64,000 nucleotides of DNA from Gammaproteobacteria bacterium LSUCC0057. GTDB taxonomy: Bacteria > Pseudomonadota > Gammaproteobacteria > Pseudomonadales > Porticoccaceae. Within the stretch, counting starts at the first letter, position 1. Every line of letters starts with the position of its first letter. The stretch covers positions 269,430 through 333,429 of the forward strand of contig SPIA01000001.1 of the NCBI GenBank assembly GCA_004535795.1, given 5' to 3'. The notes beneath the pieces are model-generated. The model was not told the origin of the DNA. It was given only the letters and a program-made list of their open reading frames with translations, and ran no database searches. Of the stretch, positions 7,846 to 16,576 are shown one piece after another. The position numbers and the translations under genes were made by a program.

Positions 7846-8947
7846 CCACAACTCCCCCGAGCTGCAGGTTGATATTGCCATTATTGGTGGCGGCAATGCC
7901 GGTTTGAGTTTGGCACGTAAGTTAGAGGGGTGCCGTGCGGTAGTGGTTGAACCCCAAACACCGGCAGCCCGCAATTACAGTTGGTCATTTTGGCACAACC
8001 ATCAACATCAAGAACCGTTCGCAGCGGCGGTTCGCGGCTGCTGGCATCAGTGGAAAATAGTCGACCAGCACAGCGAGGTTGTTCACAACAGCGACCACTA
8101 CGCGTATTTGAGTGTGAATGCCTGCGACTATTTGACGCAATGTGAAAGTGAGTTAGCCAGCACAGTGGAGTTGGTGCGGGCGGCGGCCAGCGATGTTCAG
8201 GCTGCGGGGCGAGGCGCCACTTTTACCGCGGGTGGACGCAGTTATCGCGCACAATACGCATATGACAGCCGCCAAAGCACTCCAGCAGAGGGGGCGCTTA
8301 AACAGCATTTTATCGGCTGGGAGATAAAGACAAAAACGGCGGTTAAAGAGCCGCATATAGCCACTCTAATGGATTTTAGGGTGGACCAATCGCGCGGTCT
8401 GCACTTTATATATGCGCTGCCGTTTTCGAGCCATCGCCTATTGGTCGAATCGACCATGATCTCCACAACGCTCGAAGAGAGCGCCTGGTATACGGCGGCC
8501 ATCGAGCGCTGGTTAGCATTGCAAGGGATCGAGGTAGACGAGTTAATCCGCGTAGAGCGCGGGGTAATTGCTATGTCTGAACAGCCGACATCGGCGCATT
8601 TGCCAGCAAAAATTGGTATTGCCGGTGGTGCGGTGCGGTTGTCCTCTGGCTACGCATTCACCCTTATTCAGCAGCAAGTAAACCAGCTTTATGCCGGCAT
8701 TAGCCGTGGTGATTATACGGTGCCCACCGTGGTAACAGCCAAGCTAGCTTGGATGGATGCGCTGTTTAATCGCGTGTTATTGGCAAACCCGCCACTGGGT
8801 GTCGCTATGATGGTGAACACAGCCAAGGCTCTAGACGGCAACAGTTTTGCTCGGTTTATGCTGGGTAAAGCCAGCCTCTGGGAGTGGTGTCGGGTAATTT
8901 TAGCCATGCCAAAGAGGGCCTTTTTACGGGAGTTGGTGCGGTGTTGA
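7838..8947 (+). CDS. crtY: Lycopene beta-cyclase
   Basis: 369 residues. Cyclises both ends of lycopene to give beta-carotene. N-terminal nucleotide-binding GGGNAG (17-22), then the cyclase-type segment NYSWSFWHNH and YDSRQS, with HFIGWEIKT in the middle, as in bacterial CrtY. GTG start inside the crtB 3' end, preceded by the purine-rich GGTGGAGG. Its TGA overlaps the blh ATG by one base (TGATG). Confidence 0.92.
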   Translation: MNSHNSPELQVDIAIIGGGNAGLSLARKLEGCRAVVVEPQTPAARNYSWSFWHNHQHQEPFAAAVRGCWHQWKIVDQHSEVVHNSDHYAYLSVNACDYLTQCESELASTVELVRAAASDVQAAGRGATFTAGGRSYRAQYAYDSRQSTPAEGALKQHFIGWEIKTKTAVKEPHIATLMDFRVDQSRGLHFIYALPFSSHRLLVESTMISTTLEESAWYTAAIERWLALQGIEVDELIRVERGVIAMSEQPTSAHLPAKIGIAGGAVRLSSGYAFTLIQQQVNQLYAGISRGDYTVPTVVTAKLAWMDALFNRVLLANPPLGVAMMVNTAKALDGNSFARFMLGKASLWEWCRVILAMPKRAFLRELVRC

Positions 8948-9741
8948 TGTGGTGGGACAGCATTGCCATCGCTTTGGTGCTACTGCTGGGTGTGCCGCAC
9001 GGCGGGCTAGATGCCGCGGTTGCCCGCCGAGTCGGCTGGCCTGCAGGGGTGCTGCCATGGCTGTATTTTCATGTGGCTTATATTGGGCTGGCACTGCTGG
9101 TGGTTGGGCTGTGGTGGTGGTTGCCACTGCTGAGCCTATCACTTTTTTTGTTGATTTCTGCCGTTCACTTTGCTGCCAGCGACTTAGTTGGGCTGCAGCG
9201 GCAGTGGCTGCCGTGGATCGCTCACGGTGGTTTAATCACCGTTGCCGTGCCGGTGTTGCAGCGTGAAGCGGTAGAGCCGCTCTTTGCTCTGCTGGTGGGC
9301 GGTGATGCTGCTGCACTCATGCAAATACTAACGATGGTATTTCCGCTGTGGCTGCTGAGTTTGATTGGCTATTGTAGGGTTAGTTACCGCCAGCGCAGTT
9401 ACCGCAAACCGCTCAGCCAACTGGTGGCGCTGCTACTCTGTGCTCTAGTGCTGCCACCACTAGTGAGTTTTGCTGTTTATTTTTCTTTAAGTCACAGCCC
9501 GGGCCACATGCGCCGTGAATGGCAGCAGCTCAAGCCACAAGAGCGGCGCAGGGGCATCTACGAATTAGTCAGTTACACACTATTGGCTTGGGCAGCGGGC
9601 GGTGCCGTTTTTTGGCTATTAAGTGGCGCTCCCTCAGCGCTATGGCTGCAAATTACTTTTATCGGCCTTGCTGCACTTACAGTGCCACATATGCTGTTGG
9701 TTGACTGGGCTAGCAATAAAAGGAGGGCGAGCGGGGTATGA
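8947..9741 (+). CDS. blh: Beta-carotene 15,15'-dioxygenase (retinal-forming, Blh family)
   Basis: 264 residues from the ATG at 8947, chosen because it overlaps the crtY stop as TGATG; in-frame GTG codons upstream would lengthen it by a few to 21 residues. An integral membrane enzyme that cleaves beta-carotene into two retinals, the opsin chromophore. Conserved metal-ligand-type histidines are seen in VPHGGLD (His-18), AVHFAASD and HSPGHMRRE, between about seven hydrophobic segments. Overlaps fni by 4 nt. Position directly before fni matches proteorhodopsin clusters of marine bacteria. Confidence 0.93.
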   Translation: MWWDSIAIALVLLLGVPHGGLDAAVARRVGWPAGVLPWLYFHVAYIGLALLVVGLWWWLPLLSLSLFLLISAVHFAASDLVGLQRQWLPWIAHGGLITVAVPVLQREAVEPLFALLVGGDAAALMQILTMVFPLWLLSLIGYCRVSYRQRSYRKPLSQLVALLLCALVLPPLVSFAVYFSLSHSPGHMRREWQQLKPQERRRGIYELVSYTLLAWAAGGAVFWLLSGAPSALWLQITFIGLAALTVPHMLLVDWASNKRRASGV

Positions 9742-10760
9742 ACAGTAAACAGCAGATCTCTTTGCGCAAAGACCAGCACATTCAGCTAGCGTTACAGGAT
9801 AAACACCAGGGAGTGGAGCTCTCGCCTTTTGAGAAGATTCAGTTTGAGCACCGGCCGTTGCCAGAACTGGCTCTCGACGACGTTGTGGTCCGTAGTGAAT
9901 TTCTCGGCCGGAGCATCACCGCGCCGATTATGATTGGTGCTATGACAGGTGGCTGTGATCAGGGCGAAAGAATTAATCGGCACTTAACCGAGGCTGCTCA
10001 AGCCTACGGTGTACCGATGGCGCTGGGCTCACAAAGAGCCGCGCTAGAGTTACAGCATGGTTACAATATTCGCCACTATGCCCCCTCGGCAATACTGCTA
10101 GGCAACTTGGGCGGCACCCAGTTACAGCAGGGAGGGCTAGAACTTGCTCAGCGTGCAGTCGATGCCATTCAGGCTGATGCGTTGGTGATTCATCTCAATC
10201 CTCTCCAAGAGCTGGTACAGCCCAATGGCGACCGAGACTGGCGCCAGGTGCTAGAGGCAATCGCCCATACCGTGGCTAATCTGGGAGTGCCAGTTGTTGT
10301 CAAGGAAGTGGGCGCGGGTATAGGACCCACTACTGCCTGCCAACTTGCCGAGGTAGGTGTGCGCTTTATAGATATTGCCGGTCGCGGCGGTACTAATTGG
10401 GCGAGTATTGAACTGGCTAGAAATGGCTCAGCGCTGGAGCGAGAAATAGCGAAACCATTTACCCGCTGGGGCAGTGACACTGCAGACTTATTGCCGGCAG
10501 TAAAAGCCGCTTGCCCAGATTTACTGTTGATAGGCTCCGGTGGTGTACGCCACGGTATCGATGTGGCTCGCTGTCTACGCCTGGGTGCCAATATCACCGC
10601 ATTGGCGCACTATTTTTTACCCGCTGCATTAGAGTCTACTCAGGCTGTCATAGATAAATTATTCATTTTAGAGCAGCAGTTACGTTGGACGCTGTTTCTG
10701 ACTGGTAGCCGAGATTTGGCGGCATTGACTACGGCACCATTGTGCAATGCCAACGGGTAA
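9738..10760 (+). CDS. fni: Isopentenyl-diphosphate delta-isomerase, type 2
   Basis: 340 residues. FMN- and NADPH-dependent interconversion of isopentenyl and dimethylallyl diphosphates, feeding CrtE. Family features: RKDQHI near the N-terminus, MIGAMTGG, GSQRAALE, VVKEVGAGI and GRGGTNWASIE. The ATG overlaps the blh stop (ATGA), with AGGAGGG upstream. Last gene of the operon; no strong terminator follows. The type 2 enzyme is unrelated to the E. coli type 1 isomerase. Confidence 0.93.
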   Translation: MNSKQQISLRKDQHIQLALQDKHQGVELSPFEKIQFEHRPLPELALDDVVVRSEFLGRSITAPIMIGAMTGGCDQGERINRHLTEAAQAYGVPMALGSQRAALELQHGYNIRHYAPSAILLGNLGGTQLQQGGLELAQRAVDAIQADALVIHLNPLQELVQPNGDRDWRQVLEAIAHTVANLGVPVVVKEVGAGIGPTTACQLAEVGVRFIDIAGRGGTNWASIELARNGSALEREIAKPFTRWGSDTADLLPAVKAACPDLLLIGSGGVRHGIDVARCLRLGANITALAHYFLPAALESTQAVIDKLFILEQQLRWTLFLTGSRDLAALTTAPLCNANG

Positions 10761-10907
10761 ACCGCTTGCTAGAAGGCTGCTAACACGATTGGGTATATAG
10801 CTATTTGCTAATCATAGTGTTGTCCGCTGCAATTTAGCGGCTCAATAGGCTGCCGTGACACTGCCGCAAAAATAAGTAAAATGCCTTACGCAAACTCTCT
10901 TACAACT

Positions 10908-10928
10908 ATAAATTAGCGCCTAATTTAT
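10908..10928. promoter_or_regulatory. 21-bp inverted repeat upstream of the channel gene
   Basis: Arms ATAAATTAG and CTAATTTAT around CGC, about 70 bp before the ATG at 11001, in a 240-bp gap after fni. Symmetry suggests a protein-binding site or part of the promoter. No function assigned. Confidence 0.3.
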
Positions 10929-11000
10929 GCGTGGCTCGGCACTGTTGCCGAAAAAGATCTGTTTTTACCGGCCGATAGCGCCCAAAGGATTCACCCTAAA

Positions 11001-12896
11001 ATGAATAAAAAGTTCACTTACAAAGAGCGTTTTAGCTATTTTTTTGACAACACCCTAGCCGCTGGCACGGTGGCCATTATTGGCTGGTTGGCGATCTTCT
11101 CGTTGCTGATTGTGCTGTTTTCCACTGCGGTGATTGTGGCGCTGAACTTGAAGCCGATAGATGCCGACGACATGTCGTTTGCCGAGGCGTTCTGGCAGAG
11201 CTTTATGCGCACCCTAGACCCAGGCACGGTGGCCGGCGACGAGGGCTGGCCGTTTAGGGTGCTGTCTATTATTGTCACCATTGGTGGCATTCTTATTTTG
11301 AGTACCTTAATTGGTACGCTCACCACCGGCTTAGAGAAGAAACTCAGCGACCTGCGCAAAGGCCGCTCTAAAATTATTGAGTCAGACCACACCCTTATTT
11401 TGGGTTGGTCGCCAAAAATATTTACCATTATCAATGAGTTAATTATTGCCAACGAGAACCAAAAGTCGCCGCGTATTGTGGTGTTGGCCGACCGCGACAA
11501 GGCGCTAATGGACGACGAGCTGCGCGCCTACATAAAAGAGAGAAAGAATACCAAAATTATCTGCCGCACCGGCTCTACCTTAGATGTTAACGATCTTGAT
11601 GTGGTCGACCCGCACCGCGCCAAGTCGATTATTGTGCTGTCGCCAAAAAACGACTTTGCCGATATTAGCGTTATTAAAACCGTGTTGGCGATTACCAATA
11701 GCCGCCAGCGCCGCGCCGGTAAGTACCATATTGTTGCCGAAATTAAAGACCCCAAAAACTTGGAGGCGGCGCACTTGGTCGGCCGCGATGAGGCTATTTT
11801 TGTCTACTCGGGCCAGTTGATTGCTCAGGTGACCGCGCAGGCGTGTCGCCAGTCGGGGTTGAGTGTGGTCTATACCGAACTGTTAGATTTTCAGGGTGAC
11901 GAAATCTACTTTAAAGCGGAGCCGGCGTTGGTGGGTAAAAGCTATAAAGAGGCGATATTTGCCTACCCACACTCCTCGGTGATGGGGCTGTTAAAGGGCA
12001 GCGGCCAGGTGCTGCTCAACCCGGAAATGGAGAGTGTGATAGAAGAGGGCGATGAGATTATTGCCATTGCCGAAGATGACGATACTATTGTTATGTCACA
12101 GCAGAGTTTTGAGGTGGACAAAACAGCGCTGTCGACTGCGCAGGTGCAGCCACACCAGCAAGAGAAGACGCTTATTTTGGGCTGGAGCGACAAAGTGGCG
12201 TCGATTGTTGGTGAGCTAGACAAGTATGTCACCCCAGGCTCTGAGGTGATGATTGTGGATAAAGATAAAGAGCTAGAGGTGCGCTGCGAGCCGTTTGTAG
12301 GCGAGTTAACCAACCAGCAGCTGAGGTTTTTTGATGGCGACATTACCAACCGCCTCACTCTCGAGCGGGTGGATATTACCGCTTACGACAACCTGATCTT
12401 ACTTGGCGATACCGACACCGGCATACAGCAAGCCGATGCCAAAACCCTAATAGCACTACTGCACATACGCAACATCTCAGATGAAAGTGGCATCACCTTT
12501 AATGTAGTGAGTGAGATGTTCGACCAGAAGAACCGCGAGCTGGCCGAGGTGACCAAAGCTGACGACTACATTGTCAGCGACAACCTAGCCAGCTTAATGC
12601 TGTCGCAGCTCTCAGAAAACGCCCAACTGAAAAAAGTCTTTGACCAGCTGTTTGGTGCCAAAGGCTCAGAGATCTACTTAAAACCGGCCACAGACTACGT
12701 GCAAGCCGGTGCCGAGGTGAACTTTTACACCATTTTGCACGCGGCAGCTGCCAAAGGGCAGACTGCGCTTGGCTACCGGCGCGCGGCAGATGCCTATGAT
12801 GTAGAAAAAATGTACGGCGTTACCGTTAATCCGGCTAAAGCGGCTCTGTTAACGGTGGACAAAGCCGATAAGGTGATTGTGCTAGCGGAGGACTAA
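11001..12896 (+). CDS. CASTOR/POLLUX-related ion channel with two RCK-like domains
   Basis: 631 residues. Two N-terminal membrane helices (about 20-47 and 92-112) flank a pore-loop segment with TLDPGTVAGDEGW. Two cytoplasmic TrkA-N/RCK-like Rossmann units follow, each starting with the same phrase: TLILGWSPK near 132 and TLILGWSDK near 388. This is the layout of bacterial relatives of the plant CASTOR/POLLUX (DMI1) channels; the ion carried is not known for bacterial members. ATG start with AAAGGA upstream. It stands alone between the retinal operon and the polysaccharide genes. Confidence 0.85.
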   Translation: MNKKFTYKERFSYFFDNTLAAGTVAIIGWLAIFSLLIVLFSTAVIVALNLKPIDADDMSFAEAFWQSFMRTLDPGTVAGDEGWPFRVLSIIVTIGGILILSTLIGTLTTGLEKKLSDLRKGRSKIIESDHTLILGWSPKIFTIINELIIANENQKSPRIVVLADRDKALMDDELRAYIKERKNTKIICRTGSTLDVNDLDVVDPHRAKSIIVLSPKNDFADISVIKTVLAITNSRQRRAGKYHIVAEIKDPKNLEAAHLVGRDEAIFVYSGQLIAQVTAQACRQSGLSVVYTELLDFQGDEIYFKAEPALVGKSYKEAIFAYPHSSVMGLLKGSGQVLLNPEMESVIEEGDEIIAIAEDDDTIVMSQQSFEVDKTALSTAQVQPHQQEKTLILGWSDKVASIVGELDKYVTPGSEVMIVDKDKELEVRCEPFVGELTNQQLRFFDGDITNRLTLERVDITAYDNLILLGDTDTGIQQADAKTLIALLHIRNISDESGITFNVVSEMFDQKNRELAEVTKADDYIVSDNLASLMLSQLSENAQLKKVFDQLFGAKGSEIYLKPATDYVQAGAEVNFYTILHAAAAKGQTALGYRRAADAYDVEKMYGVTVNPAKAALLTVDKADKVIVLAED

Positions 12897-13029
12897 CCGC
12901 GGCGGTGATGGTGCTGTTGTACGCAGGCGCTCACGGCCCGGTAGTGGCCGACGGCGCAGGCAGTTCTGCCGCTGCATGAGCACTGGCTGCACTTGTTAGC
13001 ATTTACCCATTCAATTGAGGTGACAATCC

Positions 13030-14979
13030 TTGCCCAGCTACTCCCTGTTAGCTAGTTACCCTGCTAGGGTGTCACTCTCGCAAAAAATCAGCAATGCCGG
13101 GTTTGCTGCGCTGTTGCTGTTGCTGTTGTTGGCACCTCTGCCGTTTGGTAGCAATAGCGCTTGGGCGCAGGCGCTTATACAGTGCTGGGTAGCTCTGCTA
13201 CTGCTGCTATGGCTGTTGCAATGCGCCTTACATTCTGGCCAGGCTAAGTTGAATAGCTCTGTGTGGCGCGCTGCGCGCTGGCCGTTAATGGCTTTGCTGT
13301 TGGTGCAGTTGTGGGTGGCGGCTCAGCTCTTACCGCTGCCGGTAGAGTGGCTGGCTCGTATGTCGCCAGTCGCCGCGTTGGGTTGGTCTGGTGTTACTGC
13401 CGGGCCGGCACCGCTCTCGTTGGACCCCGGTGCCACAGTTGCACAGCTCTCTTGGGGGCTCGCTCTGTGTGGGGTATTTTTGTTGGTGCTGGCTTGGCTA
13501 GACTCGCCAGAGCGATTGCGCCAGCTGTTGGCAACCTTGGTAGTGGCTGGACTGGTGCAAGCACTTTATGGCGGCCTGGTAGTGCTGACCGACGGCCGCA
13601 TAGCGCTGTCGGAGCTATTGGGTAACCGCGAAGTCGCCAGTGGCACATTTATTAACCGCAACCACTTTGCCGGTTTTATGGTGATGGCGCTGGCAGCCGG
13701 TATTGGCCTACTGTTTTCTCAGTTGCAGGGTGGCCAGCTGCAAGCTAACCGGCCGTGGCGAGAGCGGTTAAAAAGGCTACTCAACCTGTTTTTGAGTAGC
13801 AAAATACGCCTTCGTATCTACTTGGCCATTATGGTTATCGCGCTGGTAATGTCGCGCTCACGCACCGGCAATACAGCTTTTTTTGTGGCTTTGGGTGTTG
13901 TCGCACTGTTGTTGGTGCTGGCCGAGCGGCGCATAAACCCACGGCTAATGCTATTTTTGGGTAGTTTACTGCTGGTCGACACGCTAATTGTTAGCCAATG
14001 GTATGGCCTAGACAAAGTGGTCGAGCGTATTGAGGGCACCCACCTACCCACCGAGGGTCGCAGGTTTAGCAACGAGTATACGCTGGATATGCTCGCCGAC
14101 TTCCCGTTGACAGGCAGCGGTGCCGGCAGTTTTGCCACGGTGTTCGCTAACTACCAGCCACAAAATTTGCGCGGCTTCTGGTCAGACGCCCATAACGATT
14201 ACTTACAATTTGCCGTCGAGTTGGGCGTGCCGGCAACGCTGCTGTTAGCGGCGGTGGTTACTGCATGCGGGGTGGTTGCCGTGCTAGCCGTGTTGCGGCG
14301 GCGGCACAAACTGTTCCGGGGTGCGGGCCTTGCCGGGTTTATGGTGGTAGTGTGGCTGGCAATACACAGCGCCACTGACTTTAACTTACAAATACCTGCC
14401 AACAGTCTATTGGTGGTGGTGGTGTTGGCGCTGTGCTGGGTGGCCTATTATGGTGACTCGGCGGCAAAGCCCAACGTTACCAAACAGGTTGTTAGTACAC
14501 CCGTTGCCGGGTGGCGAAAAGTGCTGTTACTGGTGTTGGCCGCTGTTGTGGCTGCCGGCTTGGTAGCCAGTACCACGCAGTTGAAAGCCGCGCTCGCGCT
14601 GCAGCGCAATAGCCAACTGGTAGGTTTTTGGCGAAAGGGTTACCCCCCTTCGCCGCAGCAGAGCGCCACCGTTAAACAAGCGCTAGACCAGCTGTTAGAG
14701 CAGCAGCGCTACTGTGCTAATTGTTATTACCTGCAGGGTTACTGGTACGCTTGGCACGCCTACACGGCAAATTTACCGGCGGCCAGTGCACTATTTGCAC
14801 AGCAGGCAGTAAACAGCTATAAAGCCGGACTGCGGTTGCAACCCTTAAACCGCCGCGCCTGGTTACAGCTGCCGCAACTTGCTGCGGGCCTTAGTGCCGA
14901 GCAGGTTGCTGAGCTAGCAGAGTCGGCGCAGGCGCAGTTAAACAAAATCCAACGTGCCAATAGTAAACAGGGAGAGTGA
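13030..14979 (+). CDS. O-antigen ligase/polymerase (Wzy_C family) membrane protein
   Basis: 649 residues with about 11-13 membrane segments, then a soluble C-terminal ~150 residues. The Wzy_C hallmarks are seen: GTFINRNHFAGF (about 205-216) and TGSGAGSF...SDAHNDYLQFAVELG (about 360-400). Such proteins polymerise or ligate polysaccharide repeat units at the periplasmic face. The TTG start is supported by GAGGTGA 7 nt upstream; a GTG at 13069 is the alternative. Stop is 3 nt before the Wza-like gene, so the two are co-transcribed. Confidence 0.87.
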   Translation: MPSYSLLASYPARVSLSQKISNAGFAALLLLLLLAPLPFGSNSAWAQALIQCWVALLLLLWLLQCALHSGQAKLNSSVWRAARWPLMALLLVQLWVAAQLLPLPVEWLARMSPVAALGWSGVTAGPAPLSLDPGATVAQLSWGLALCGVFLLVLAWLDSPERLRQLLATLVVAGLVQALYGGLVVLTDGRIALSELLGNREVASGTFINRNHFAGFMVMALAAGIGLLFSQLQGGQLQANRPWRERLKRLLNLFLSSKIRLRIYLAIMVIALVMSRSRTGNTAFFVALGVVALLLVLAERRINPRLMLFLGSLLLVDTLIVSQWYGLDKVVERIEGTHLPTEGRRFSNEYTLDMLADFPLTGSGAGSFATVFANYQPQNLRGFWSDAHNDYLQFAVELGVPATLLLAAVVTACGVVAVLAVLRRRHKLFRGAGLAGFMVVVWLAIHSATDFNLQIPANSLLVVVVLALCWVAYYGDSAAKPNVTKQVVSTPVAGWRKVLLLVLAAVVAAGLVASTTQLKAALALQRNSQLVGFWRKGYPPSPQQSATVKQALDQLLEQQRYCANCYYLQGYWYAWHAYTANLPAASALFAQQAVNSYKAGLRLQPLNRRAWLQLPQLAAGLSAEQVAELAESAQAQLNKIQRANSKQGE

Positions 14980-14982
14980 CAG

Positions 14983-15528
14983 ATGGCTAAGGTGTTGAAA
15001 AAAAACCACTTAATGCAGAGCGCTGTTGCGCTGTTGTTACTGCTGTTAACAACGCTGGTCGCTGCACAAGAGTACGCACTAAACGCTGGTGATACCCTGC
15101 GGGTGCACGTTTTTGGCGAGCCGGAATTAACGTTCGACGAACTACTGGTTGGTCAAAATGGGCGTATCTCATACCCTTTTTTAGGGGTATTAGCCGTTTC
15201 GGGTAAAAGCGTGAGCGAGGTAGAAGAAGAGCTGCGTTCGGGTTTGAGCCCAGACTACCTGGTGGACCCGAGGGTATCGGTGAGTATTGTTGAATACCGG
15301 CCGTTTTTTGTAAACGGTGAGGTGAAAAAGCCGGGTGCGGTGGCCTTCCAGCCGGGCTTAACTCTGCGCAAAGCGGTGTCGTTGGCGGGTGGTTTTACCG
15401 AGCGCGCTAATAAAAAACGGGCGATGGTTATTTCCGACTCAGACCCAGAATTAGCAGAGACCGAACGCGGATTAGACTACGCGGTACAGCCGGGCGACAT
15501 TATTACCGTAGATGATACTTTCTTTTAG
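14983..15528 (+). CDS. Wza-like polysaccharide export protein (Poly_export + one SLBB)
   Basis: 181 residues. Signal peptide with cleavage near LVAAQ; no lipobox. The Poly_export domain follows (GDTLRVHVFGEPELT...), then a single SLBB domain (VNGEVKKPGAV...). It is much shorter than E. coli Wza and lacks the outer-membrane helical barrel, like the short periplasmic EpsE-type proteins that pair with a separate barrel. A plausible partner barrel is the gene at 16577. Co-transcribed with the ligase and followed at once by a good terminator. Confidence 0.87.
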   Translation: MAKVLKKNHLMQSAVALLLLLLTTLVAAQEYALNAGDTLRVHVFGEPELTFDELLVGQNGRISYPFLGVLAVSGKSVSEVEEELRSGLSPDYLVDPRVSVSIVEYRPFFVNGEVKKPGAVAFQPGLTLRKAVSLAGGFTERANKKRAMVISDSDPELAETERGLDYAVQPGDIITVDDTFF

Positions 15529-15855
15529 CCGCACCACTAAAATTGCCCTGCATTTAAAACCCGCATTTGCGGGTTTTTTTTTGGCCTAAAAAAACAGCGG
15601 GTAAAAATATGCGGGGTTTAGCGATTTTACCGATAGCCGCAGGCCGGTGGTTGAGGTTTTATGGTTATGCAATTCACAGCTGGCACACTGTTGAGGCCCG
15701 AGGAGTACTGCGTATTCAGCTAACCCCAAAGTGTTATCTATATCCGTTAATTTTTTTGGGCGATACAGAAGGTAGCACTACTCACTTACTATGCAAATAT
15801 GTTTAAGCGGTCGATCAGACGGCCTAAAAAACCCAGGCAATAAAAAGGAACAGAG
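15529..15855. other. Intergenic gap with terminator
   Basis: 327 bases. Holds the terminator at 15556-15582 and a possible hairpin with 7-bp arms GGTAAAA/TTTTACC (15599-15630). A 79-codon frame at 15567 begins inside the terminator and has no ribosome-binding site, so I do not count it. A promoter for the next gene should be here but I cannot place it. Confidence 0.5.
15556..15582 (+). terminator. Intrinsic terminator after the Wza-like gene
   Basis: Stem ACCCGCA / TGCGGGT (15559-15574, extended by A-T pairs) followed by nine T. Classic rho-independent form, 27 bp after the stop codon. Confidence 0.88.
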
Positions 15856-16512
15856 ATGACAACAGTCAGTGAAACGAGGAGCAGTGTCATGCGGATGACC
15901 CCTTTGCGTTTAATGGGCTTGCTGCTGGTTATGATACTGGCGCTCACTTACTCGGTGACACAAGTTGTCGCGCAAGAGTCTGGCCAGGCTAGTGGCACCA
16001 ATGCTTTAGCGGCGCAAGTAGAGGCGCTAATTGCAGCGGAAGACTCTGAAGGTTTGGCCAGTTTAATTGCCGCTCAAATTGAGGCGGGCAACGCTGAGGG
16101 CTTAGCGGCGGTGAGCCAGGTAGTGGCGCAAAGTGCCGCTGCACTTTCGGTGAGCAACCCAGCCCTTTCTGTTGCCTTGGCCCAGGCGGCAGTTGCCATT
16201 GTCAGTAACCCACAGGTGAGTGCTGTGGCACCCGCTGCGGTTGTACAAGCGGTTGCCCAGAGCACCGCCACAGTGGCAGCGGTAGTTGCGGTCTCTAACC
16301 CTGTGGCGGCGGCGGCGCTGAACAGCGCGGTTGCGGCGGCTAGCCCGGCGCTACAGCAGGCTGTCGCCTCCAGCGCCCCCGCTGTGGCAGCGCCTGTAGC
16401 TGATGCCCCCGCAGAAGCCCCTGCGGCGCCGCAGCCGAGCGCACCCCCTCTAGCGCCTCCTCCTGCGCCCCCTAATGTGGAAGAGCTCGAAGAAAACGTC
16501 AGCCCTTCGTAA
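15856..16512 (+). CDS. Secreted Ala/Val-rich low-complexity protein with Pro-rich tail
   Basis: 218 residues, family not recognised. A membrane/signal segment (about 17-39) with a likely cleavage after Ala-39 (VVA-QES). Residues 45-180 are about half Ala and Val with Ser/Gln/Asn, and contain three VSNP motifs (99-102, 116-119, 146-149) and repeated A-x-Q phrases, suggesting an irregular helical repeat. Residues 180-206 are Ala/Pro-rich and the C-terminus is acidic. ATG with AAGGA upstream. Lies between export genes, so a periplasmic or secreted role in exopolysaccharide assembly is likely but unproven. Confidence 0.65.
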   Translation: MTTVSETRSSVMRMTPLRLMGLLLVMILALTYSVTQVVAQESGQASGTNALAAQVEALIAAEDSEGLASLIAAQIEAGNAEGLAAVSQVVAQSAAALSVSNPALSVALAQAAVAIVSNPQVSAVAPAAVVQAVAQSTATVAAVVAVSNPVAAAALNSAVAAASPALQQAVASSAPAVAAPVADAPAEAPAAPQPSAPPLAPPPAPPNVEELEENVSPS

Positions 16513-16576
16513 CAAATTTCGTCTTGCAAGACTGAGCCTGTACTGCAGTTAAAGACAAAAAGAAAAAGGAATTACA

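Noticed and set aside
15599..15660. c-di-GMP (GEMM) riboswitch before the Ala-rich gene
   Set aside because: A stem-loop exists but the conserved GEMM bases are not there.
15567..15806. 79-codon frame after the Wza-like gene
   Set aside because: Starts inside the intrinsic terminator, has no ribosome-binding site and reads like random sequence.
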